Part shown: piece by piece, positions 1 through 6,470 of the stretch
Numbering within the stretch: position 1 is the stretch's first letter
How the letters are laid out: the number at the start of each line of letters is the position of its first letter
Assembly (NCBI GenBank): GCA_016290715.1
Contig: JAEEUY010000116.1
Span: 1-14,916 of the forward strand
Length of the DNA: 14,916 nucleotides
DNA from: Bacteroidales bacterium
GTDB lineage: Bacteria > Bacteroidota > Bacteroidia > Bacteroidales > WCHB1-69
Reading direction: 5' to 3'
The notes under the pieces: model-generated
What the model was told of the DNA's origin: nothing
Seen by the model: the letters and a program-made list of their open reading frames with translations, nothing else
The model's database searches: none
Made by a program: the position numbers and the translations under genes

Positions 1-1011
1 CATGCACGTCTTTTGGTAAAAAATAGCACGGGGGCTTCCATTGAAATATTTTGTTTGGAACCTATATTCCCGTCTCGCGAACTAACACAAGCATTAGGTG
101 AAACAGGTTCGGTAACTTGGAAATGTTTTGTAGGGAATGCCAAAAGATGGAAAACGCCTATCGCTATCACTTTTGAGGTGGCTGGATGCCCCATTACGAT
201 TACGGCGACGAAAGGAGAGCAGGTGGAAAATGCCTTTTTGGTCACTTTCGAAAGCGACCGCACAGACGTGTCGTTTGCCGAGTGGGTGGAAGCGTATGGG
301 AAAATGCCGTTGCCGCCATATATTAAGCGAGAAGCGGAAAAAGAGGACGAAAAGCGTTATCAAACGGTATATGCCCACTACGATGGCTCGGTGGCTGCTC
401 CTACCGCAGGATTGCACTTTTCGCGAGAACTGCTACAATCTTTGCAAAGCAAAAATGTTAATTTGCAATATGTTACATTGCATGTCGGGGCGGGGACATT
501 TAAACCGGTTACTTCGGAAGAGATCGGAGATCATTACATGCACAACGAGCAGATCATCATTACGCAGAACTTTATCAGAAATCTGCTCCAAAATTCAGAA
601 CAGAAAATTATTGCCGTAGGTACTACCGTTACACGAACATTGGAATCTGTTTTTATTATTGGTGCCAAGTTGCACCACCACCTCCCGGACCCTTGGCATG
701 TGAATCAGTGGGAATATTATGAAAACGAAAATATTAGAAATACAGAGGTGAAAACGGCACTTGCAGCCATTCTGAAAGATTTGCAAGATAATGATTTGGA
801 ATATCGGACAGCAACAACCCAATTGATGATTGTCCCTTCCTATCAATTTAAATTAATGCAAGGAATTATCACCAATTTCCATCAACCGAAAAGCACCTTA
901 TTGTTACTCATTACAGCTTTCTTGGGGGATTGCTGGCGCGATATATACCAGCACGCCATCCAATCTGATTACCGTTTCTTAAGCTATGGCGATGCCAATT
1001 TGTATTTATAA
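1..1011 (+). CDS. queA: QueA-family S-adenosylmethionine:tRNA ribosyltransferase-isomerase, 5' end cut by window
   Basis: The frame is open from base 1 and the first codons read HARLLVKNSTG. This matches the family's ARL segment, so the gene starts upstream and about 55-70 N-terminal residues are missing; 336 residues are visible. QueA transfers the ribosyl part of S-adenosylmethionine to 7-aminomethyl-7-deazaguanine at the tRNA wobble base, giving epoxyqueuosine. Family landmarks are DGSVAAPTAGLHF, VTLHVGAGTFKPV, AVGTTVTRTLES, ITNFHQPKSTLLLL and a C-terminal YRFLSYGDANLYL. The stretch between TRTLES and the PSYQFK block is roughly 70 residues and contains HVNQWEYYE; canonical QueA has about 30 there. 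I infer the long QueA paralogue (about 400 residues) that many Bacteroidota carry besides the standard enzyme, so the family is certain but the exact tRNA substrate is not. Stop is TAA; it converges on the gene at 1033. Confidence 0.9.
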   Translation, partial: HARLLVKNSTGASIEIFCLEPIFPSRELTQALGETGSVTWKCFVGNAKRWKTPIAITFEVAGCPITITATKGEQVENAFLVTFESDRTDVSFAEWVEAYGKMPLPPYIKREAEKEDEKRYQTVYAHYDGSVAAPTAGLHFSRELLQSLQSKNVNLQYVTLHVGAGTFKPVTSEEIGDHYMHNEQIIITQNFIRNLLQNSEQKIIAVGTTVTRTLESVFIIGAKLHHHLPDPWHVNQWEYYENENIRNTEVKTALAAILKDLQDNDLEYRTATTQLMIVPSYQFKLMQGIITNFHQPKSTLLLLITAFLGDCWRDIYQHAIQSDYRFLSYGDANLYL

Positions 1012-1032
1012 TCGGAACAATTATACCCGATT
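1010..1032. terminator. Weak hairpin between convergent genes
   Basis: AATCGG at 1010-1015 and CCGATT at 1027-1032 form a 6-bp inverted repeat with an 11-nt loop. It fills almost the whole 21-nt gap between the QueA-family stop and the FISUMP stop. There is no T-run on either side, so it would be a poor intrinsic terminator. The placement is the main argument for a role. Confidence 0.3.
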
Positions 1033-1623
1033 CTAATCACGGAGGCAACGTACGGAATAGCCGCTATCTTTCTCTTCGTACCGGTGACTTACAGAAGCAG
1101 AGGAATAGTTGAAATAACGGACATATACCTCGGAACCGCTTGCCGTCGCTGTCCAAAAAACAGTGCTGCTGCCGTAAAGCGGATAGCTGTAATAGTAGTA
1201 GTCGCCGGCGGGCAATGCACTAAATCCGGTAGCGTTGTTGTTGCTGAGGTTGTTGCCAATGGAACAAGTGTTTCCATCGCTGCTCCACTCGGTAGTGGCT
1301 GATAATGCTTTGGCCACATTATTGACAGAACCATTGCAGCAGTATTGGCTCTGACTGCTTACATAATTAATCAATTGTGTCCATTCGGCATCGCTGGGCA
1401 CGTGCCATCCATAGGGGCAGATTCCCTGTACACCACTCGGATTGTAGTTGCTGGAAGCGGAGTATCCCATCACTGCTTTCCAATTGTATAACAGACCAAA
1501 AGCAGATGGAGAGGAAGAGTTTGCGTATGGATAGTACCAGTAAGCTACGGTGGTTGACCACTCATTGCCGCGTTCAATAGGCGTTCCATCAGCATATCGT
1601 GTGGTGCGCAGATTCTCCTTCAT
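1033..1623 (-). CDS. FISUMP domain, 3' half of an amber-split surface protein gene
   Basis: This 196-residue segment is a nearly complete FISUMP domain (Fibrobacter succinogenes major paralogous domain), found in exported and surface proteins of Bacteroidota and Fibrobacteres; its biochemical function is unknown. Landmarks in order are MKENLRTTRYADGTPI, FGLLYNWKAVMG, GICPYGWHVPSDAEWTQL, a Gly/Asn-rich stretch ending FSALPAGDYYYY, FWTAT and the usual ending SVRCLRD before TAG. It has no signal peptide. Its first codon directly follows the amber codon that ends the upstream segment, in the same frame, so this is the C-terminal half of one original 569-codon reading frame (1033-2739). It could only be made alone by stop-restart at TAGATG and would then lack an export signal. 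I regard it as the downstream part of a disrupted gene, or of a gene hit by a sequence error. Confidence 0.85.
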   Translation of the reverse strand: MKENLRTTRYADGTPIERGNEWSTTVAYWYYPYANSSSPSAFGLLYNWKAVMGYSASSNYNPSGVQGICPYGWHVPSDAEWTQLINYVSSQSQYCCNGSVNNVAKALSATTEWSSDGNTCSIGNNLSNNNATGFSALPAGDYYYYSYPLYGSSTVFWTATASGSEVYVRYFNYSSASVSHRYEEKDSGYSVRCLRD

Positions 1624-1626
1624 CTA
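1624..1626 (-). other. In-frame amber codon at a conserved FISUMP Trp position
   Basis: The minus-strand frame reads GNQC, then TAG, then MKENLRTT. FISUMP proteins normally read GNQCWMKENL here, so TAG stands exactly where TGG (Trp) is expected. One base explains it: plus-strand C to T at 1625. Both flanks are intact and in frame. Confidence 0.88.
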
Positions 1627-2739
1627 ACATTGGTTACCAATCTGAACGGTGTTATAACTGTTATTATCCACATCCATAATGATGGGCGTTATTAAACAGG
1701 GCTGTCCATCGGCAGGACGGGTGGTAAAACTAACTTCTTCCCCGTAGGCTGTGCCGATACTATTGATGGCGTAAGCACGGATATAGTAATTGGTGCCAGC
1801 ATACAATCCTGTCAGACTGTCGGAAAATATGCCCGTTCCATCACCTATTTGAAAACAGTTGTCGTTCACGGTGGGGTTGCCGATGGTATTCCAACAGATG
1901 CCCCGCGCTGTTACGGTCATCCCGCCATCTGTAACCACTTCTCCACCTACGATGGCCATATCAAAGGAATAGTCGGTAACCGGGGCCGTGGTAACAGCTG
2001 GCGTTTCCGCTTGGACTGCGTCAAATTGCAAGGTGAATGTTTGGGAAGTGGTTTGTGCTTGTGTGATAGCATGGCTTGTCTCTTCTTGCCCATTAATAGT
2101 GGCATAACCGATGTATTCCATTTGGTCGCCAAGGGTAAAAGGCTGGGTGGTCATTCCCCGACTGTTTTTAGGGAATATTGTGGAGAGATTGGCTGTATTT
2201 TTGTTTATAATTCCTTGATATTCAATGTTGTTATTTTCTCCACCATGGATACAAACCATTTTTACAGAGGTTGTTTGCCCGTTTTGATGAGCGGTGATGA
2301 TATAGTTCCCTGTGCGGGCAAAGGTGAGTCGGAATTGATGAATTCCTGCTTGTTGGAAATCGAAATTTTCGGTTTTCATTACTTCACGGCCAAGCATATC
2401 CGTAATATTGATGGTTACGCCGCCGGCACAGGGTGCTGCGAGTGCCACTTCGGTAGAGCTACGGAAAGGATTGGGATTGTTTTGCGAAAATTGGAAAGGC
2501 ATATTAGATGTGAAATCAATATCCCCTATTCCCGTATGATCCTGCACAGTCAGGATGGTGTCATTCCAAATGAGTGTTTCCTGCCATCCTTTTGCAACGT
2601 TGTTGATTACCACCCGATCCAATTGCACGTAACGATGATTTGCATCCTGTCCCGTAAAGGTAAGCGTAATAGTTTGGGAGTGTAATGGTGCTAAAGTGAT
2701 TATTATTAGTAATGTAAAGGAATATAATTTTTTTAACAT
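1624..2739 (-). CDS. Secreted multidomain protein, 5' half of an amber-split FISUMP protein gene
   Basis: This 371-residue segment starts with a clear signal peptide (MLKKLYSFTLLIIITLAPLHSQ, cut near residue 22), so the product is exported. Residues about 80-163 resemble a T9SS type A sorting domain: NNPNPF at 87-92, ITDMLGREV, then GNYIITAHQNGQTTSVKMV. Unusually this module lies near the N-terminus rather than at the end. Residues about 245-340 look like the Fn3-type repeat common in Bacteroidota surface proteins (TVTARGICWNT, GTNYYIRAYAINSIGTAYG). The last residues, DNNSYNTVQIGNQC, are the beginning of a FISUMP domain, which then stops at TAG and continues in the same frame from 1623. If translation ends here the protein lacks its terminal domain. 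A -7 box at 2801-2808 gives it a leader of about 55 nt. Function is unknown; a surface role is inferred from the domains. Confidence 0.85.
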   Translation of the reverse strand: MLKKLYSFTLLIIITLAPLHSQTITLTFTGQDANHRYVQLDRVVINNVAKGWQETLIWNDTILTVQDHTGIGDIDFTSNMPFQFSQNNPNPFRSSTEVALAAPCAGGVTINITDMLGREVMKTENFDFQQAGIHQFRLTFARTGNYIITAHQNGQTTSVKMVCIHGGENNNIEYQGIINKNTANLSTIFPKNSRGMTTQPFTLGDQMEYIGYATINGQEETSHAITQAQTTSQTFTLQFDAVQAETPAVTTAPVTDYSFDMAIVGGEVVTDGGMTVTARGICWNTIGNPTVNDNCFQIGDGTGIFSDSLTGLYAGTNYYIRAYAINSIGTAYGEEVSFTTRPADGQPCLITPIIMDVDNNSYNTVQIGNQC

Positions 2740-2760
2740 AATGATTTATTTGAAATTGAT

Positions 2761-2794
2761 AAAAATGAAAATCATTGTTTGATAAGTATTATCG
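2761..2794. promoter_or_regulatory. Candidate Fur-like operator
   Basis: TGATAAGTATTATCG (2780-2794) matches the 7-1-7 Fur consensus TGATAATnATTATCA at 12 of 14 defined positions; its core is a perfect GATAA-GTA-TTATC inverted repeat. The adjacent AAAAATGAAAATCATTGTT (2761-2779) matches the 19-bp E. coli Fur box at 14 positions. The first site falls at the predicted start of transcription of the FISUMP gene, where a repressor could act. The receptor promoter is over 200 bp away, so any effect there is less obvious. The A+T-rich setting weakens the case. Confidence 0.35.
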
Positions 2795-2800
2795 ATAGTG

Positions 2801-2808
2801 CAAAAATA
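2801..2808 (-). promoter_or_regulatory. Putative -7 box for the split FISUMP gene
   Basis: The plus strand reads CAAAAATA, which is TATTTTTG on the minus strand and fits the Bacteroidota housekeeping -7 box TAnnTTTG. Transcription would start near 2795, giving a leader of about 55 nt before the ATG at 2739. I do not see a convincing -33 TTTG element. Confidence 0.5.
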
Positions 2809-2975
2809 AAGAAAATATAGATTAAATTGGAATTTTGTTACATACTTTCATGTGATTATGGATTCAATTGGCAAGGTGATAAAAAAACTTGTTTTTGGGA
2901 ATTTCATTGTTGTTATTAACATTTATTAACATTTTTTTCTTGCTTTTAATCAATAAAATAAAGAGAAAAATTATG

Positions 2976-3012
2976 ATTTATTAATAAATATTAAAATAAT
3001 GTTGTACTTTTG
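2976..3012 (+). promoter_or_regulatory. Putative TonB-receptor promoter with palindrome over the -33 zone
   Basis: TACTTTTG at 3005-3012 fits the Bacteroidota -7 box TAnnTTTG and is followed by GC. Transcription would start near 3018, leaving a leader of about 45 nt before the ATG at 3064. The perfect palindrome ATTTATTAATAAAT at 2976-2989 lies where the -33 element is expected, so a dimeric regulator bound there would block the promoter. No clear TTTG -33 box is present. Confidence 0.6.
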
Positions 3013-3063
3013 CAGCCTTTTTTAATTTGAATTAAAATTATAAGGGTAGAAAAAATACAAAAT

Positions 3064-5511
3064 ATGCGATTGAAATTTTTAAAATCAGTTCTATTATCCA
3101 TAGTAATTATTTTATTTTCAACATATTTTACCTATTCTCAAAATTCTGTTGTAGGTACGGTTTACGATCAAACCGATGGTACGCCGCTCCCGCATGTCAT
3201 GATTTTTGTGAATGATGACCCCAATCCGGAGTTAACGGATATGAATGGTAATTTTGATATTAAGGTGAAGTGTGATTCGTGTAAGTTGAAATTCCATTAC
3301 AATGTGTATCATGAAGTTGAGGAAGAGGTGTTTTTTACGGCGAAGCAAAAGGTGGTGAAGATGAAAGTGGAGATGGTGCAGGAGGCACAATTAATGGATG
3401 GAATTGAAATTATGGCTAAAAAAATTGATAATGACCCTGTTACTGCCACCAGTTCGATTATGAAGATATCACCGAAGTCCAGTGAGAATATGAATGTAAC
3501 AGACGCACCGGCGATGTTGAATAAAGTGGGTGGCGTAGCGGTTATTGATAATGAGCCGCAAATTCGCGGCGGAAGCGGTTTCAGTTCTGGAATGGGGAGC
3601 CGTGTGTTGATTTTATTGGACAATATGCCTTTACTTCGACCGGATGCAGGGCGTCCGATGTGGAGTTTTATCCCGATGGAAAATGTGAAAGAGATTGAGG
3701 TATATAAAGGTGCCGCTTCTGTAGTTTATGGCTCTTCTGCACTGACAGGAGCTATCAATGTATTGACCAATTATCCAAGTTTAAAGCCTACCACTAAAAT
3801 TACTTTGCATGCTGGCATCTACGATTCTCCTAGTAGCAGTTATAAAAAAAGTTGGGGTGACGTTCCGCCTTTGAAATGGGGGGTGTCGTTTATGCATTCC
3901 CGCATTATCAAAAAGAATTTTGACTTGGTGTTGGGAGCGGAATATTTTTCCGACCAGGGATACATCGGTCCGGAATATCCTATTTCGTATGCCAAATCAA
4001 ACGAAGGACAGTTCGAGAACCGAGCCCGTGTTAATTTCGGTACCCGCTACCGTTTTGCCAAAGTCAGAGGATTGAATGTCTCCTTAAATGGTAATTTTAT
4101 GTACTCTGAAAATGCCCAGTCTTTTTTCTGGTATGATTCGGATACGAATATGTATCGTTCTTATAAAGGCTCACTGTCTGTATTCAAGGATTTCTCTTTC
4201 TATGTGGATCCTACCATCGCTTATGCCGCTCCTGATGGTTCTTATTATACTTTGCGAAATCGTATTACTTATAGCAATAATAAAGAAAAAACAGGGTTGC
4301 AAGATGCCTCGTCAATCATGGTATATGATGAATTCCAATATACCAAGTCTTTCAAAAAATTGGGCGTAAGTCTCTGTACGGGTATCATGAATAATTACTC
4401 AAGTTCGTATGGGGTGGTATTTAATGGGGATAACAACTCTACGGAGCCAGCGATGATGTCGGCGGATAATTTTGCTCCATACGCCCAGCTGGAATGGAAA
4501 ACATTGAAAAACAAGAATCTAACGATTGTTTTTGGTGTGCGTCACGAGTTCTATCTTATCAATAATGAGTTTTTTTACAAGACAATTCACCGCGGCGGTA
4601 TCAACTACCAGATTCCTGCCTCCTTTACCTCTTTCCGCGCTTCTTTCGGACAGGGATTCCGTTATCCAAGTATTGGTGAAAAGTATATTTCTGTGATGAT
4701 TGGTAAATATGGATTTTACCCTAATACAGAATTAGTTCCTGAAGATAGTTGGAATGCTGAATTGGGTATCGCTCAGCCTTTCCGTGTGGGGGCATTCAAA
4801 GGGATTTTTGATGTGGCTGGCTATTACCAACATTATAACAATTTTATTGAGTTCGCTTTTGGTACATGGGGAAATCATGGTAACTTCTTGGAAGACATGG
4901 GCTTTAAGTATTTTAATACAGGAAAAGCAGCCATTTCGGGCGTGGATGTCTCCTTAATGGGCGAAGGGAATCTGTCTCCTAATGTATTTTTCAGATTTAC
5001 AGCAAGTTACACTTATAGCCATCCCGTTACTAAAATGGGTAAGGACAGAAAGAATTATTATCTCCAAGATTCTATTAATAATTATTTCAACACTTCCTCA
5101 GACACTTCTCAACTCATTTTGAAATACCGTATTCAACATACGGCTAAATTGGATCTGGAATTCACTTTCTGGAAGAAATTGTCGCTCAACGTGGCCGCTT
5201 CCTACTATAGTGCAATGAAAAATGTGGATAAAATGTTCTTCGATTTTGATGCGAAAAACGAAAATTTGGGTTATCAGCAGCAAACATTGGTGAATAGTAT
5301 GGGAGACCTGCCTTTTGAAGGGTATGCCAATTATGTGGAGAAACATAAAAAAGGGTCCTTTATTTTAGATTTGGGAATCAGTTACAATATTTTGAAAGAT
5401 TTGAAAGTATCTTTTGTGGTTAAGAATGTATTGAATAATGAATATACATTGCGACCGATGCATGTGGAGGCACCGCGTAATTTTAATATTCAAATTTCGT
5501 ATGGTTTATAA
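3064..5511 (+). CDS. TonB-dependent outer-membrane receptor with CarboxypepD-regulatory-like domain
   Basis: This 815-residue protein is an outer-membrane active transporter: a 22-strand barrel with a plug moved by TonB-ExbB-ExbD energy. A signal peptide ends near FTYSQ (residue 26). Residues about 28-110 form the CarboxypepD-regulatory-like domain seen in Bacteroidota receptors (VVGTVYDQTDGTPLPHVMIF, then TDMNGNF). The plug follows at about 120-240, with PQIRGGSGF, VLILLDNMPLLRPD, NVKEIEVYKGAASVVYGS and LTGAINVL. The rest is barrel, ending VVKNVLNNEYTLRPMHVEAPRNFNIQISYGL-like with a terminal ISYGL. It lacks the SusC context because no SusD-like gene follows. Instead a PCMD lipoprotein starts 19 bp downstream, so the two probably form a substrate-specific pair. 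The substrate cannot be read from the sequence; the nearby Fur-like site would suggest metal or haem, the PCMD partner a glycan. Confidence 0.95.
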   Translation: MRLKFLKSVLLSIVIILFSTYFTYSQNSVVGTVYDQTDGTPLPHVMIFVNDDPNPELTDMNGNFDIKVKCDSCKLKFHYNVYHEVEEEVFFTAKQKVVKMKVEMVQEAQLMDGIEIMAKKIDNDPVTATSSIMKISPKSSENMNVTDAPAMLNKVGGVAVIDNEPQIRGGSGFSSGMGSRVLILLDNMPLLRPDAGRPMWSFIPMENVKEIEVYKGAASVVYGSSALTGAINVLTNYPSLKPTTKITLHAGIYDSPSSSYKKSWGDVPPLKWGVSFMHSRIIKKNFDLVLGAEYFSDQGYIGPEYPISYAKSNEGQFENRARVNFGTRYRFAKVRGLNVSLNGNFMYSENAQSFFWYDSDTNMYRSYKGSLSVFKDFSFYVDPTIAYAAPDGSYYTLRNRITYSNNKEKTGLQDASSIMVYDEFQYTKSFKKLGVSLCTGIMNNYSSSYGVVFNGDNNSTEPAMMSADNFAPYAQLEWKTLKNKNLTIVFGVRHEFYLINNEFFYKTIHRGGINYQIPASFTSFRASFGQGFRYPSIGEKYISVMIGKYGFYPNTELVPEDSWNAELGIAQPFRVGAFKGIFDVAGYYQHYNNFIEFAFGTWGNHGNFLEDMGFKYFNTGKAAISGVDVSLMGEGNLSPNVFFRFTASYTYSHPVTKMGKDRKNYYLQDSINNYFNTSSDTSQLILKYRIQHTAKLDLEFTFWKKLSLNVAASYYSAMKNVDKMFFDFDAKNENLGYQQQTLVNSMGDLPFEGYANYVEKHKKGSFILDLGISYNILKDLKVSFVVKNVLNNEYTLRPMHVEAPRNFNIQISYGL

Positions 5512-5530
5512 TTATTTAACTTTTAATATC

Positions 5531-6325
5531 ATGAAATTCAAAACTTTAATTTCTTTTGTGAGCATCTTTGCTCTCATTTGTGTTTTTTCTTCTTGTGACA
5601 AGGAGAAAGAGGAACCCCAACAACAAACAGCTACGGATACTGCCGACAATTTCGGGAACCGTCCGCTTCCATCAGAGCCTTTTGTAGAACAATTGGTAGA
5701 TGGCGGCTTTGAAACATATTGGTTCTGGAGTGAAATGAGTGATGGTTCGAGATGTATTGATTATAAATCAAGTATGTTGCTTTCTTTGAATTGTTTATAT
5801 GCGCTGAAAGATATATTGAATAGTGCTACAGCTCCTATTACTACACAATTTGACAAAGATTCCCATGGGGGAAAATATGCGCTGAAACTGATTACGGGCA
5901 GACTGGTGGATGAGTATAATAATGAGTTGTTGATACCGGGTGCTATTGCTCCGCTGAATGATAATTTTATTGAAGAGTTTTTGAGCGGCGGTTCTATCAG
6001 TATTACGCGTCCATACACCAAAACGCCTACTGCAATCAAAGGCTATTTTAAATATCATCCTGAATTGGGAGACTCCGCTTCGGTAACTGTTATGCTCTAT
6101 AACAACGAGAAAGAAGTGATTGGTGTGGCAAGATGGTTGCAAAAAACAGAAGTCAATACGTGGACACCTTTCTATCAACCAGTTCAGTATTCTTCAAACG
6201 AAACCCCTGCTTTTATTTCGTTGGTTTACGCCTCCAGTGCCGCTTATAATTTTGATGACCTTTTGCATTGCCAAGGTCAGGAAGGTTCAACTCTCTGGTT
6301 GGATGATATGGAATTGGAATTCTAA
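5531..6325 (+). CDS. PCMD-domain outer-membrane lipoprotein, partner of the TonB receptor
   Basis: The start is the ATG at 5531 because it gives a proper lipoprotein signal: MKFKTLISFVSIFALICVFS, then SC with the lipidated Cys at residue 22. Residues after the Cys are charged and acid-rich (DKEKEE), resembling Bacteroidota export signals that place lipoproteins on the cell surface. The 264-residue protein has a LVDGGFETYWF segment near residue 55. Its C-terminal 115 residues resemble the PCMD (putative carbohydrate metabolism) domain: a TKTPTAIKGYFKYHPE block, GVARW, then SSNETPAFISLVYASS and GSTLWLDDMELEF. This fold is a beta-sandwich thought to bind ligand; no catalytic residues are evident. 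It lies 19 bp after the receptor gene with no promoter of its own and is followed by a strong terminator, so it is co-transcribed. I infer a substrate-capture role on the surface. Confidence 0.8.
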   Translation: MKFKTLISFVSIFALICVFSSCDKEKEEPQQQTATDTADNFGNRPLPSEPFVEQLVDGGFETYWFWSEMSDGSRCIDYKSSMLLSLNCLYALKDILNSATAPITTQFDKDSHGGKYALKLITGRLVDEYNNELLIPGAIAPLNDNFIEEFLSGGSISITRPYTKTPTAIKGYFKYHPELGDSASVTVMLYNNEKEVIGVARWLQKTEVNTWTPFYQPVQYSSNETPAFISLVYASSAAYNFDDLLHCQGQEGSTLWLDDMELEF

Positions 6326-6358
6326 ATTTTTTGTCATTATACGGTATTTATTGCTTTT

Positions 6359-6393
6359 GTGGCTTTTACTATTGCTAAAAGCCACTTTTTTTT
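6359..6393 (+). terminator. Strong intrinsic terminator after the receptor-lipoprotein operon
   Basis: GTGGCTTTTA (6359-6368) pairs perfectly with TAAAAGCCAC (6376-6385), a 10-bp stem with a 7-nt loop, followed by eight T residues at 6386-6393. It lies 33 bp after the lipoprotein stop and isolates this operon from hpt. Confidence 0.92.
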
Positions 6394-6435
6394 GTTTTTC
6401 TGCATAAAATCAAACAAAAATATCAAAAAATAATG

Positions 6436-6443
6436 TACTTTTG
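6436..6443 (+). promoter_or_regulatory. Putative promoter of the hpt-adk-ddh operon
   Basis: TACTTTTG followed by GC fits the Bacteroidota -7 box TAnnTTTG and is nearly identical to the receptor promoter (both read GTACTTTTGC). Transcription would start near 6450. That leaves only about 9 nt before the ATG at 6459 but about 21 nt before the ATG at 6471, which favours the second start for hpt. Confidence 0.65.
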
Positions 6444-6470
6444 CGAGCTCATTTATAAATGAAAATAAGG

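Larger units (their letters stand above)
2740..3063. other. Divergent AT-rich intergenic control region
   Basis: These 324 bases hold no gene. They separate the minus-strand FISUMP gene from the plus-strand TonB receptor. I see one TAnnTTTG box on each strand, a Fur-box-like inverted repeat at 2780-2794, a 10-bp tandem repeat TTATTAACAT at 2913-2922 and 2923-2932, and a 14-bp perfect palindrome at 2976-2989. Base composition is much richer in A+T than the flanking genes, which raises the chance rate of such motifs. Confidence 0.8.

Noticed and set aside
1849..2685. 278-codon open frame on the plus strand
   Set aside because: It is antisense to the signal-peptide-bearing minus-strand protein, has no recognisable domain, and has no promoter in front. 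The minus-strand frame has clear Bacteroidota domain motifs.
1033..2739. Genome-wide recoding of TAG as an amino acid
   Set aside because: TAG also ends the frame at 1033 right after the standard FISUMP ending and at 14303 right after a standard T9SS domain ending. The other complete genes end in TAA, and no other internal TAG is present in their frames.
5438..5530. Upstream start for the lipoprotein
   Set aside because: It would overlap the receptor gene and bury the lipoprotein signal inside the protein. The ATG at 5531 gives a standard signal with Cys at residue 22.
3064..6325. SusC/SusD glycan-uptake pair
   Set aside because: The receptor does not show a SusD partner; the downstream lipoprotein lacks the long helical SusD sequence and looks like a PCMD protein of only 264 residues.
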